47,296 nt of DNA, taken from assembly GCF_000716545.1 (NCBI RefSeq), contig NZ_JNWZ01000052.1, forward strand, positions 1 to 47,296, given 5' to 3'. Each line of letters opens with the position of its first letter. Position 1 is the stretch's first letter. The translations under genes and the position numbers were made by a program. This DNA is from Kitasatospora phosalacinea (GTDB taxonomy: Bacteria > Actinomycetota > Actinomycetes > Streptomycetales > Streptomycetaceae). The notes beneath the pieces were generated by a model. It was not told the DNA's origin. It made no database searches and was given only the letters and a program-made list of their open reading frames with translations. Of the stretch, positions 39,520-47,197 are shown piece after piece.

Positions 39520-40008
39520 GGACCTCTCGAACCGAACGTGCCCGAGCTGATCCTCGGACTGATCGTCTTCTTCGCCCTCTTCGGGGTGCTCGGCAAGGTG
39601 CTGCTGCCCCGCATCGAACGCACCCTCGCCGAACGCCACGACAAGACCGACGGCGGCATCGCCCGCGCGGAGGCGGCCCGGGCCGAGGCGGAACGCATCC
39701 GCCAGGAGTTCCAGGCCGAGCTCGCCGCCGCCCGGCACGAGGCTGCCGCCATCCGGCAGACCGCCGCCGAGGAGGGCGCGGCCCTGGTCGCCGCCCTGCG
39801 GGCGGAGGGGCTGCAGCAGCGCGAGCAGCTGGTGGCCGAAGCGCAGGTGCAGCTGGCCGCCGACAAGGTGCTGGCCGAGGCCGAACTGCGCGAGGACGTC
39901 ATCAAGCTGGCGTCCGAGCTGGCCTCCCGGGTGGTCGGCGAACCGCTCGGCGACCTGCCCTCCACCCGGGCCGTCGCGGAGGAGTTCCGCAACCGCGCCG
40001 AGGTCTGA
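39517..40008 (+). CDS. Orphan ATP synthase F0 subunit b-like protein
   Basis: A 163-residue AtpF-type protein: a short N-terminal outside segment, one membrane helix ([23 protein letters not shown], about residues 9-31), then a long charged coiled coil ([32 protein letters not shown] and on) ending in [17 protein letters not shown]. This is the exact plan and size of F0 b subunits (about 160-180 residues). It is not within an atp operon here; its neighbours are a DinB protein and a chitinase. It could be a second b subunit or a divergent stator-like protein with another role. It is probably leaderless. The N-terminal residues [11 protein letters not shown] resemble streptomycete AtpF. Confidence 0.85.
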   Translation: MGPLEPNVPELILGLIVFFALFGVLGKVLLPRIERTLAERHDKTDGGIARAEAARAEAERIRQEFQAELAAARHEAAAIRQTAAEEGAALVAALRAEGLQQREQLVAEAQVQLAADKVLAEAELREDVIKLASELASRVVGEPLGDLPSTRAVAEEFRNRAEV

Positions 40009-40024
40009 GACCCCGACGGGGAGA

Positions 40025-40083
40025 AAACGGGCGGGCCGCCCGGCCCACGAGCTCAGGCTCGGGGCCGGGTGGCCCGCCCGTTT
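40025..40083. terminator. 22-bp hairpin between the atpF-like and chitinase genes
   Basis: The left arm 40025-40046 pairs with the right arm 40062-40083. There are 22 pairs, one of them G-T, with AAA on one side and TTT on the other. It lies 17 bp after the atpF-like stop. T- and A-runs at both ends make it a good bidirectional terminator. Confidence 0.8.
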
Positions 40084-40165
40084 CCGGAGCGACCCGGAGC
40101 GACCCGGAGCGGTCCGGAGCGGTCCGGAGCGGTCCGGAGCGACTCAGCGCCGGTTCAGCGCCGGT
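40084..40165. repeat. Six 10-bp tandem repeats, then two 11-bp repeats
   Basis: Six consecutive 10-mers CCGGAGCG[AG][CT] occupy 40084-40143 (two end GAC, three GGT, one GAC). Two copies of TCAGCGCCGGT follow at 40144-40154 and 40155-40165. The array is downstream of the chitinase stop and abuts the 22-bp hairpin. Confidence 0.85.
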
Positions 40166-40191
40166 TCAGGGCCGTGCGGGAACCGCGCGGT

Positions 40192-41499
40192 TCAGGAGCA
40201 GGGGCCGTCGTCGGCCCACACGCCCCACTGGCCGCTGCTGGCCGGGTTCTCGTTCAGCGTCCACCACTTGGCGTGGTAGTTGTGGCCGTTGTAGCTGACC
40301 TTGCTGCCGCCCGTGTAGGTGGCGGTGGCGGACCAGGCCGGGCTGCAGGTGCCGGTGCCCGTGCTCGGCGAGGAGCTGGTCCCGGTGCTCGGCGAGGTGC
40401 TGCTGGTCGGGCTCGGGGAGGTGGTGCTGGTGGGCGGGGTCGCACCGGCGAACTTCACCGTGTACTTGGTGAAGTCCCAGTCGTTCTGGGCCACGCTGGA
40501 GCAGGCGCCGGACAGGCCGGGGTCGACCGTGCCGGGGCACTGCCGGTCGCGGTTGACGGACCAGTAGGTGTAGCGGGCCAGCTTGTGCGCGGTAGCGAAG
40601 TCCAGCACGGTCTGGAAGTCCGCCTGCCGGAAGTACTCGGCGGCGTCGGTGCGGCCGTTCATCATCGACACGCCCTCGTGGGCGTACGCGGTGGCCTCGT
40701 TCCAGCCGAAGGTGCTCTGCAGGAGCTGGTTGAACTTCACCAGCGCGTCGGTCTGCGCCGCCGCCCCGTTGAAGCCGCCGTCGAACGGCATGATCGAGTA
40801 GTTGTTCGGCGTGAAACCCTGGGACTTCGCCTCCAGCAGCATCTGGGTGCCGAACCAGCCGGTGCCGGCGTTGGTGCCCGCGGTGGTGATGGAGATGTAG
40901 ATGCCCGGGTTGTTCTGCTGCAGGATGCGGGCCGCGCCGATCTCGTTGTGGATCGCGGCGGTGTTCTCGTACTCGGGCTCCTCGAGGTCGAAGTCGATCG
41001 CCTTGAGGTTGTACTTGGTGACGACCTTCTGGTAGGCGGCGGCGGTCGCCTCCGGGGTGCCGCAGGTCTGGCCGAGCTTGGTGCCGCCGTAGCCGCCGAC
41101 CGAGACCGAGACGTCGCCGCCCTTGTTGCGGATGGTCTGGATGACGGCCGGCATCGTGGTGTCGGTGTCGATCGAGGACGTCCCGCCCCAGGACGGGCTG
41201 CAGGTGTTGCCCTGGGCCAGGATGAAGGCGAGCTGGAACGCCTTCTGCCCGGTGGCGTCCATCACGGCGGCGGCGTCCGGCGGGCTGTTGTCCTCCGGCA
41301 TCAGGTACGGCGCGGAGGCGTACCAGTTGGAGCCGAGTCCGCCCGTGGTCGCGGCGTTCGCCGAGCCGGAGACGGCGACCGCCGAGACGGCTCCGGCCAG
41401 CAGGCCGAACACGGACAGGGCGATCGCGGCGGTGCGGCGCGGACGGCGTCGCCGCGCCGGGGCTGCTTCGGGCGTGTGTGGGGGAAGTGCGCGTTCCAT
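40192..41499 (-). CDS. GH18 chitinase with C-terminal chitin-binding module (CBM5/12)
   Basis: A 435-residue exported enzyme. An Arg-rich twin-like N terminus (RRRRPRR) and a hydrophobic core lead to cleavage near residue 49 (SANA). The GH18 barrel spans about residues 55-355. The catalytic signature D-x-D-x-E reads KAIDFDLEEPEY, with the Glu as acid; it lacks the usual Gly of D-G-x-D. A short Thr/Ser/Pro linker then leads to a CBM5/12-type module (CSPAWSATATYTGGSKVSYNGHNYHAKWWTLNENPASS, about 388-435). It hydrolyses chitin outside the cell. AGAGG lies 6 nt before the ATG. The promoter carries a DasR-like box (41608-41623), so GlcNAc-linked repression is expected. Confidence 0.9.
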   Translation of the reverse strand: MERALPPHTPEAAPARRRRPRRTAAIALSVFGLLAGAVSAVAVSGSANAATTGGLGSNWYASAPYLMPEDNSPPDAAAVMDATGQKAFQLAFILAQGNTCSPSWGGTSSIDTDTTMPAVIQTIRNKGGDVSVSVGGYGGTKLGQTCGTPEATAAAYQKVVTKYNLKAIDFDLEEPEYENTAAIHNEIGAARILQQNNPGIYISITTAGTNAGTGWFGTQMLLEAKSQGFTPNNYSIMPFDGGFNGAAAQTDALVKFNQLLQSTFGWNEATAYAHEGVSMMNGRTDAAEYFRQADFQTVLDFATAHKLARYTYWSVNRDRQCPGTVDPGLSGACSSVAQNDWDFTKYTVKFAGATPPTSTTSPSPTSSTSPSTGTSSSPSTGTGTCSPAWSATATYTGGSKVSYNGHNYHAKWWTLNENPASSGQWGVWADDGPCS

Positions 41500-41607
41500 C
41501 GAGGACCTCTCCAGGAGGCGGCGAGGACGGTGGCCCGGACGCGCGGAAGGTGGGGGTGCGCGGCCGGGTCAACGGTCGGGTGCCTAGCCGAGGTTGACGT
41601 GACTGCC

Positions 41608-41639
41608 ACTGGTATAGACCTGTGCTGGGGCGCCGTCAA
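41608..41639 (-). promoter_or_regulatory. Chitinase promoter with a DasR-like operator over the -10
   Basis: On the minus strand, -35 TTGACG (41634-41639) and -10 TATACC (41611-41616) are 17 bp apart. ACAGGTCTATACCAGT (41608-41623) is a near-palindrome matching the DasR responsive element (AGTGGTCTAGACCACT); it overlaps the -10. The start codon is 109 bp downstream. Confidence 0.75.
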
Positions 41640-41736
41640 CCCTCCCCGTCACACCCCGGGCGGAACGGTTCAGGACGCGGTCAAGTCGCGGTAAAGCGCA
41701 GGTCAAAGCGGGTGGTGCGGGTTCGTCGACGACCGG

Positions 41737-42489
41737 TCAGGCGTCGAGCCGGTGGCGGCTCGGCCGGTGCCGGTCGGCGCGGGCACCGGCGGGCAGGTAG
41801 GACTCCAGGCCGCGCAGGAACACCTCGATCTTGAAGGCGTAGCGCTCGTCCCCCCCGCCCGCCAGCATGGTGTCGGCCATCCCCTGCAGGACCGGGAAGC
41901 GGTCGGCGGGCAGCGCCAGCAGGAAGCTGTGCAGCTGGCCGAAGTACTCGCCGATGTCCGTCCCCCGGGCGATCCGCTCCGCGTAGACGGACGCCTCGTA
42001 GGCGTCGGTGTCGATCAGCTGGCCGAGCCCGTCCAGCGCCCAGGCCGCCACCTGCGGCGGCAGGCCGACCTGGAGCAGCAGGTCCAGCAGGAACTCGGTG
42101 ATCGCCAACTGGCTCTCGCCCAGCGGGATGCTGCCCAGCGACACCAGCGACACGTCCCGGTGGGAGGTCAGCACCCGCTGCGCCTCGAAGCAGATCTCGG
42201 TGATCTGCTCCTTCCACCGCCCGGGCTCCGGCCGGGCCGGCATCCGGATCTCCGAGGTCACCCGCTCCAGCACCAGGTCGAGCAGCTCCTCCTTGTTGGA
42301 GACGTGCGCGTACAGCGAGGCCGGGCCGGTGCCCAGCTCCTGCGCGACCCGGCGCATGGTGACCCCGGACAGGCCCTCGGCGTCCAGCACCCGCACCGCG
42401 GTCTCCACGATCAGCGAGCGGCTGAGCGGCTGCCTCGGCTCCGCCTTGCGGGGCTTGTGCCACGGGATCTCGGGCATCTGCGCGGGCAT
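41737..42489 (-). CDS. TetR-family repressor with a TetR-type C-terminal domain
   Basis: A 250-residue regulator. The helix-turn-helix is SRSLIVETAVRVLDAEGLSGVTMRRVAQELGTGPASLYAHVSNKEELLDLVLERV (about residues 23-78), a typical TetR/AcrR N-terminal domain. The longer C-terminal part (about 90-230) is of the tetracycline-repressor type, likely a ligand-binding dimer domain. AGGTGG lies 5 nt before the ATG at 42489. It is divergent from a 14-helix MFS exporter across a 306-bp gap with GAAC-N3-GTTC palindromes, the classic repressor-exporter pair. The inducer is probably an exporter substrate. Confidence 0.92.
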   Translation of the reverse strand: MPAQMPEIPWHKPRKAEPRQPLSRSLIVETAVRVLDAEGLSGVTMRRVAQELGTGPASLYAHVSNKEELLDLVLERVTSEIRMPARPEPGRWKEQITEICFEAQRVLTSHRDVSLVSLGSIPLGESQLAITEFLLDLLLQVGLPPQVAAWALDGLGQLIDTDAYEASVYAERIARGTDIGEYFGQLHSFLLALPADRFPVLQGMADTMLAGGGDERYAFKIEVFLRGLESYLPAGARADRHRPSRHRLDA

Positions 42490-42508
42490 CGGGCCACCTG
42501 CTTTCGCT

Positions 42509-42552
42509 GAACGTTCCGCCGGCGATCATCGTACTCCGGGCGAACGGCGTTC
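42509..42552. promoter_or_regulatory. TetR-side operator-like palindromes
   Basis: GAACGTTC at 42509-42516 and CGAACGGCGTTCG at 42541-42553 are palindromes just upstream of the TetR gene. The second contains GAAC-N3-GTTC, the same core found at the exporter promoter. Confidence 0.55.
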
Positions 42553-42578
42553 GACGGGTGCGCGAAGCGCCCGCGCTC

Positions 42579-42640
42579 GGACCGGTCGCAGGGCCGGCTC
42601 GGGGCGGGGGTCGGGACCGGTCGCAGGGCCGGCTCGGGGC
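42579..42640. repeat. 27-bp direct repeat in the TetR-exporter intergenic region
   Basis: A 27-bp sequence beginning GGACCGGTCGCAGGGCC at 42579-42605 recurs exactly at 42614-42640 (period 35 bp). It starts with the palindrome GGACCGGTC-like core. No promoter is seen within it. Confidence 0.7.
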
Positions 42641-42693
42641 CGGGCTCGGGGTCGACTCGGGGGCGGCTAGGGGAGAAGTCAGGGTTAATTCGT

Positions 42694-42730
42694 TTGACGG
42701 GAACGGCGCTCGACTCGTAGAACAGTGTTC
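42694..42730 (+). promoter_or_regulatory. Exporter promoter with two repressor-like sites
   Basis: -35 TTGACG (42694-42699) and -10-like TAGAAC (42718-42723), spacer 18 bp. GAACGGCGCTC (42701-42711, one mismatch) and GAACAGTGTTC (42720-42730) are GAAC-N3-GTTC sites 19 bp apart. One is in the spacer and the other overlaps the -10 and start, so TetR binding here would block the promoter. Confidence 0.65.
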
Positions 42731-42795
42731 GTCCAAGGAAACACCGTTCATCGCGCGGCCCCGTCCTCCGCGCCTGGTAGCAAACAGGAGCTGTC

Positions 42796-44310
42796 ATGAC
42801 CGACGCGGTCGGCCCCACCACCGCGGCACCGCCCTCCGGCGCCGCCGCCGAACCCTACCGCTGGCGCTGGGTCGCGCTGTTCGTCATCCTCGCCGCCGAG
42901 GTGATGGACCTGCTGGATTCGCTGGTGACCAACATCGCCGCCCCCGCGATCCGGGCGGACATCGGCGGCGGCGAGTCCACTATCCAGTGGCTCGGCGCGG
43001 CGTACACGCTGGCGATGGCCATCGGCCTGATCACCGGCGGCCGACTCGGCGACATCTTCGGCCGCCGCCGGATGTTCATGATCGGCGCGGCCGGGTTCAC
43101 CCTCGGCTCGCTGGCCTGCGGCCTGGCCCAGGAGCCCTGGCAGCTGGTCGCCGCGCGGGTGCTGCAGGGCCTGCTGGGCGCGGTGATGCTGCCGCAGGGC
43201 CTGGGCATCATGAAGGAGATCTTCTCGCCCAAGGAGCAGGGCGCGGCCTTCGGCATGTTCGGTCCGGTGATGGGCCTGTCCACGGTCGGCGGCCCGATCC
43301 TGGCCGGCTGGCTGGTCGACGCCGACCTGGCCGGCACCGGCTGGCGCATGATCTTCCTGATCAACATCCCGCTCGGCCTGTTCGCCTTCGTCGGCGGCCG
43401 GATCTTCCTCCCCGCCCAGGCACAGGGCCGGACGGTCCGGCTCGACCTGCTCGGCGCGCTGCTGGCCGCCCTCGGCGCGGCCATGGTCATCTATCCGCTG
43501 GTCCAGGGCCGCGAGCAGGACTGGCCGCTGTGGGCGTTCGCGCTGCTGGCGCTCGGCGTGGCGGTGTTCGGCCTGTTCGGCTGGTACGAGGCGCGCCGCA
43601 AGGCGGCCGGGGTCGACCCGCTGGTCGAGCCCAGCCTGTTCGCCAAGCGCGGCTTCAGCGGCGGCATGGGGCTCGGTCTGGTCTTCTTCACCGCGATGAC
43701 CGGCTTCTGGCTGACGTTCAGCCTCTACACCCAGCTCGGCCTGCACTACAGCGCCTTCAAGTCCGGCCTGACGGGCATCCCGTCCTCGATCGGCATGGTG
43801 GTCGCGTTCGTCGCCTCCCAGGCGCTGCAGAAGTACGGCCGCAAGGTGATGCACGCGGGCCTGGTGGTGATGCTGGCCGGCGTGCTGGGTCTGATGTACA
43901 CCCTGCACAGCCAAGGCGCCGGCGTCACGCCGTGGCAGATGGTGCCCGCGCTGACGGTCAGCGGCCTGGGCATGGGCCTGGTGATGGCCCCGTTCTTCGG
44001 CATGGTGCTGGCCTCGGTGGAGCCGCACGAGACCGGTTCGGCCTCGGGCACGCTGACGTCGGTGCAGCAACTCGGCGCGGCCCTGGGCAGCGCCATCCTG
44101 GGCACCGTCTTCTTCGAGCGGCTGAAGACCGCGGACTTCGCCAGTGCCGAGCAGATCACCCTGTGGACCGAGGTCGGCCTGCTGGTGGTGGTCTTCGCCG
44201 CGATCTTCCTGCTCCCGATGCACGGCCGCCCCGAGCACGAGGGCGCCGAGGAGGGCGGTTCCGAAGACGGGGGCGCGCTCCGCAAGGAGGGCGAGCACCA
44301 GCCGGTCTGA
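42796..44310 (+). CDS. DHA2-type MFS drug exporter (14 TM)
   Basis: A 504-residue EmrB/QacA-type drug:H+ antiporter. Motifs: VMDLLDSLVTNIAAPAI (D1-like motif LDxTxVNxAxP, degenerate), GRLGDIFGRRRMFMIGAAGF (motif A), ARVLQGLLGAVMLPQGLGIM (motif B with the conserved Arg), GPVMGLSTVGGPILAG (motif C, G-P-x-x-G-G), and WRMIFLINIPLGLFAF. About fourteen helices fit DHA2. It ends with an acidic tail. AGGAG lies 5 nt before the ATG. It is paired with the divergent TetR gene and carries two operator-like sites in the promoter, so it is an inducible exporter, probably of an antibiotic or toxic metabolite. Confidence 0.92.
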   Translation: MTDAVGPTTAAPPSGAAAEPYRWRWVALFVILAAEVMDLLDSLVTNIAAPAIRADIGGGESTIQWLGAAYTLAMAIGLITGGRLGDIFGRRRMFMIGAAGFTLGSLACGLAQEPWQLVAARVLQGLLGAVMLPQGLGIMKEIFSPKEQGAAFGMFGPVMGLSTVGGPILAGWLVDADLAGTGWRMIFLINIPLGLFAFVGGRIFLPAQAQGRTVRLDLLGALLAALGAAMVIYPLVQGREQDWPLWAFALLALGVAVFGLFGWYEARRKAAGVDPLVEPSLFAKRGFSGGMGLGLVFFTAMTGFWLTFSLYTQLGLHYSAFKSGLTGIPSSIGMVVAFVASQALQKYGRKVMHAGLVVMLAGVLGLMYTLHSQGAGVTPWQMVPALTVSGLGMGLVMAPFFGMVLASVEPHETGSASGTLTSVQQLGAALGSAILGTVFFERLKTADFASAEQITLWTEVGLLVVVFAAIFLLPMHGRPEHEGAEEGGSEDGGALRKEGEHQPV

Positions 44311-44328
44311 CGCTCCGGCACGCGGGCG

Positions 44329-44370
44329 GGCCGGCGGCCCCGGAGCGCGATCGCTCCGGGGCCGCCGGCC
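44329..44370. terminator. 19-bp perfect hairpin between convergent genes
   Basis: The left arm 44329-44347 and right arm 44352-44370 are perfect complements of 19 bp with loop CGAT. It lies 18 bp past the exporter stop and 48 bp before the chitinase stop, so it ends both transcripts. Confidence 0.8.
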
Positions 44371-44418
44371 GCTGTCCCGGCCGTCGTCCCTGCTGCAGCT
44401 GTCGCCGCAGAGAGGGGG

Positions 44419-46038
44419 TCAGCCGTGGTAGGCCGCGAAGAGCTTCGAGAACTGGTACGGCGTCTGCGGGACGTTGGTGCACTTGGGCAGCGAGCCGGTG
44501 CACGCGTTGGCGTCCCGGGTCATCTCCCAGAAGGCCAGCTCGCCGAGGTGGTTCTGCTGGGCGAAGGCGATCAGCTGCTGCGCGTCGGTGAGGCCGAACA
44601 CCTCGGAGGAGGTGTCGTTCTGGCCGAGCATCGGGGTGACGCCGACCACGGCGTACGCCTGGGCGTCCGTCAGGTCGGTCCACACGGAGCGGATCTGCGC
44701 CTGGGTGGACTGCGCGGACTGGATCGCGTAGGCGCCCATCCTGCCCGCCGGGCTCGGCGCGGCCCAGTCGCCGAAGTCCATCGCCATCACGTTGACCAGG
44801 TCGACGGAGAGCCCGGCGTCCTTGGCGGACCGCAGGATGTAGACGCCGTCCGCGGTGAGGCCGCTGGGCAGCACCGGCAGGGTCAGGCTGACCTTCAGCT
44901 CGCGGCCCTTGGCCCGCTGCGCGGCCTGGACCTGGGCGAGCGCGGCGGAGCGGCGGTCGACCGAGGCGCGGTCGGTGACGGCGGTGCCCTCGATGTCGAA
45001 GTCGACGCGGTCCAGCGCGTAGACGTCCACGACCTTCTGGTACTGCGCGGCCAGCGCGGCCACCGTGGTGCAGGACTGGGCGAGTTCGGTGCCGTTGGCG
45101 CCGCCGAAGGACGGGCGGACGTCGCCGCCCGCGTCCCGGACGGCGTCCATGTCGGCCTTGTTCCAGCCGGTGGCCGGGTCGTACGCGCCGAACCAGCTGG
45201 CCGTGCACGGCTGGCTGCCGTTGATGATGAACGCCAGCGAGAACTCCTTGACGCCGCTGGCGGCGGAGAGCGCGGGCAGGCTGGGGGTCGGGTAGGCGCC
45301 GAGGTCCACGTAGGGGGCGGCGGTGCCGGCGCTGGTGCCGGTGCCCGCGGCGGCGGTGACGGCCGCGGAGTTCGCGGACTCGTTGCCCGCCGCGTCGAAG
45401 GCGCTGACGGTGAAGGTGTGGCTGCTTCCCTGGAGCAGGCCGCGGACGGTGGCCGAGGTGCCGGTCACGGTGGCGACCACGGCGGACCCTTCGCGGACGT
45501 GGTAGCCGGCCACCGCGGTGTTGTCGGTGGAGGCGGTCCAGCCCAGGGTGATGCTGCCCGGCCCGGTGCCGGTGGAGTGCGGGTTGCCGGGGACGGACGG
45601 CGCCGCGCCGTCGGCGGGGGCGCCGGCGCACGGCTGGTTGTTGATCGTGCAGTTGGCGGGTGCGCTCTGCACGGCGCCGGTGGTGACGCCGAAGCCGACC
45701 GCCGGGGCGGCGGCGCCGGGGGCCAGCGGGGCGGCCCAGCTCGGCGAGGTCACGGTGTAGTGGGTGCCGGTGGGGGTGGCGGTCGAGCTGAGCGTGCCGT
45801 TCCACAGGCTGGAGACGCTCTCGCCGGTCGGCAGGTCGAAGGAGAGCGACCAGCTGTTCACGGCGGCGTTGGTGTGGTTGGTCACGGTGTACGTGGCCTG
45901 GAAGCCGTTCGACCAGCTCTGGGTGACCACGTAGTCGGCGGTCAGGCCGGACAGGCCGGCCGCTCCGGCGGCGGTGGCGCCCAGCGGGGCGGCGATCAGG
46001 GCCGCGGCTGCGGCGAGGGAGAGGGTGACGCGCCTCAT
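44419..46038 (-). CDS. CBM2-FnIII-GH18 chitinase
   Basis: A 539-residue exported chitinase. The signal peptide is MRRVTLSLAAAAALIAAPLG to about residue 28. A CBM2 module (SWSNGFQATYTVTNHTNAAVNSWSLSF, with WNGTLSST, about 30-130) binds crystalline polysaccharide. An FnIII domain (about 148-235: AAPSVPGNPHST to NSAAVTAAAG) acts as a spacer. The GH18 barrel (about 245-539) has the catalytic motif RVDFDIEG (D-x-D-x-E near residue 346), SFGGANG, and a terminal YQFSKLFAAYHG. AAGGAGG precedes the ATG at 46038. Upstream is a TTGACG -35 with a DasR-like box (46105-46116), so it belongs to the same regulon as the chitinase at 40192. Confidence 0.93.
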   Translation of the reverse strand: MRRVTLSLAAAAALIAAPLGATAAGAAGLSGLTADYVVTQSWSNGFQATYTVTNHTNAAVNSWSLSFDLPTGESVSSLWNGTLSSTATPTGTHYTVTSPSWAAPLAPGAAAPAVGFGVTTGAVQSAPANCTINNQPCAGAPADGAAPSVPGNPHSTGTGPGSITLGWTASTDNTAVAGYHVREGSAVVATVTGTSATVRGLLQGSSHTFTVSAFDAAGNESANSAAVTAAAGTGTSAGTAAPYVDLGAYPTPSLPALSAASGVKEFSLAFIINGSQPCTASWFGAYDPATGWNKADMDAVRDAGGDVRPSFGGANGTELAQSCTTVAALAAQYQKVVDVYALDRVDFDIEGTAVTDRASVDRRSAALAQVQAAQRAKGRELKVSLTLPVLPSGLTADGVYILRSAKDAGLSVDLVNVMAMDFGDWAAPSPAGRMGAYAIQSAQSTQAQIRSVWTDLTDAQAYAVVGVTPMLGQNDTSSEVFGLTDAQQLIAFAQQNHLGELAFWEMTRDANACTGSLPKCTNVPQTPYQFSKLFAAYHG

Positions 46039-46100
46039 GGGCGAGTCCTCCTTGGCGGTGTGGGGGATGGGGGCCGTGCTCGGGTGCGTGGGGCGCACTC

Positions 46101-46130
46101 AAGATGGTCCAGACCAATCTGGGTCGTCAA
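46101..46130 (-). promoter_or_regulatory. Chitinase promoter with a DasR-like palindrome
   Basis: On the minus strand, -35 TTGACG (46125-46130) and -10-like CATCTT (46101-46106), spacer 18 bp. TGGTCCAGACCA at 46105-46116 (also read as TGGTCTGGACCA on the minus strand) closely matches the TGGTCTAGACCA core of DasR elements and the 12-bp repeat known from chitinase promoters. Confidence 0.75.
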
Positions 46131-46204
46131 GGAGAAGTCCTGCGGTTTTGCGAGGAGTTGACGGTTCGACCGGGCGCGACCGGCTCGATCGGGGGACGAC
46201 GGAA

Positions 46205-46241
46205 GGCGCGGCCCCCGAAGTGTGGGGGAAGGGGCCGCGCC
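46205..46241 (-). terminator. 11-bp hairpin after the LPMO gene
   Basis: GGCGCGGCCCC (46205-46215) and GGGGCCGCGCC (46231-46241) form an 11-bp perfect stem. On the minus strand it is followed by TTCC. It lies 35 bp past the LPMO stop and upstream of the chitinase promoter. Confidence 0.7.
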
Positions 46242-46276
46242 ACCCGCCTGACACCAGGTCAGGCGTCCATGGGCCG

Positions 46277-47197
46277 TCAGGTGGAGACGGCGGCGCCGCG
46301 CATCCGGCGGGCCAGGTACGCACCCGAGGCGGTGGCCGACAGCAGGGCCGCGCCGGCCAGGCCGAGCAGCAGGTCGCCGTGGCCGGCCCGGTTCACCGCC
46401 ACGGTGCCGGAGGTGGCCGCGACCGCCTCGGCGGCGGTGAGGTCGCCGCCGTGGCCGTGGTGCGAGACGGTCGAGCGGGCGGCGTCCGCGCCGATCCGCG
46501 CCTCGGTCGGCGCGGCCGGGGCGCCCGCGGCGAGCGGGCCGGCCGCGGCGGCGGTGGCGCCCCCGAAGTCGAGGTCGGAGCAGCCGTAGAACGCCTCCGG
46601 GCTGTCCGAGCGCTGCCACACCATGTAGACCAGCTGGCCGCCGGTGCGCTGCGGCAGGTTCACGTTGACGTGGTAGTACCCGTTGTCCGAGGTGCGCGCC
46701 GTGTCGTAGACCGCGACCGGGTCGGCCAGGTCCAGGTCGGACCACTTCAGCGGCTTGGTGGGGTCGTAGCCGGCGTTGGTGATGTACAGCTTCATGGTGC
46801 CCTGATGGGGCGCGGTGACCCGGAAGTCGAAGTTCTTCGCGCCGGCGGCCACCGGGGTGGCGGGCCAGTCGGCGCGGGCCCAGTCCAGGGCGCGGTACTT
46901 GTCACGGTTGGCCGAACAGAGGCGGCCGTCCGGGATGATCTGCCGGCTCTGGCCGTTGGCGCCGGCGATGTTGACCTCGTTCCAGTCGTACAGCGGCTGG
47001 GTGCCGCTGTCGGCGACGAGGTCCTTGCAGACCTGGGACTTCGGGGTCTCGGGGCCTTCCGCGTAGCAGGCCGCGATGCGGCCGGGTGGACCGAACATGG
47101 CGCCGTGCGCGCCGGCGGTGCCGGTGGCGAGGGCGGTGGCGACCAGGGCGCCCGCGCCCACCGCGGAAGCGGCGAGCAGGCGGCGGGACCGGGACAT
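46277..47197 (-). CDS. AA10 lytic polysaccharide monooxygenase with a C-terminal membrane anchor
   Basis: A 306-residue protein. The signal peptide (about residues 1-30, ending TGTAGA) is followed by His31, which becomes the N-terminal copper ligand of the histidine brace. The second ligand His is in VTAPHQGTMKLY (about 131). The chitin-binding AA10 core has HGAMFGPPGRIAACYAEGPE, VCKDLVADSG, YDWNEVNI and YYHVNVNLP. The core ends near VYMVWQRSDSPEAFYGCSDLDFG. It is followed by an Ala-rich stretch and a C-terminal membrane helix (LLLGLAGAALLSATASGAYLA) with Arg-Arg, so the enzyme stays on the cell surface. GGAG lies before the ATG at 47197. Confidence 0.93.
   Translation of the reverse strand: MSRSRRLLAASAVGAGALVATALATGTAGAHGAMFGPPGRIAACYAEGPETPKSQVCKDLVADSGTQPLYDWNEVNIAGANGQSRQIIPDGRLCSANRDKYRALDWARADWPATPVAAGAKNFDFRVTAPHQGTMKLYITNAGYDPTKPLKWSDLDLADPVAVYDTARTSDNGYYHVNVNLPQRTGGQLVYMVWQRSDSPEAFYGCSDLDFGGATAAAAGPLAAGAPAAPTEARIGADAARSTVSHHGHGGDLTAAEAVAATSGTVAVNRAGHGDLLLGLAGAALLSATASGAYLARRMRGAAVST

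Noticed and set aside
38586..39992. Extension of the glyA frame upstream beyond 38585
   Set aside because: The open frame continues but runs through the ZTP riboswitch and antisense to the DinB and atpF-like genes. The GTG at 38585 has a ribosome site and the family's N terminus.
40192..47197. The 40-47 kb region as a horizontally acquired island
   Set aside because: GC content and codon use match the neighbours, and no integrase, tRNA or direct-repeat border was found.
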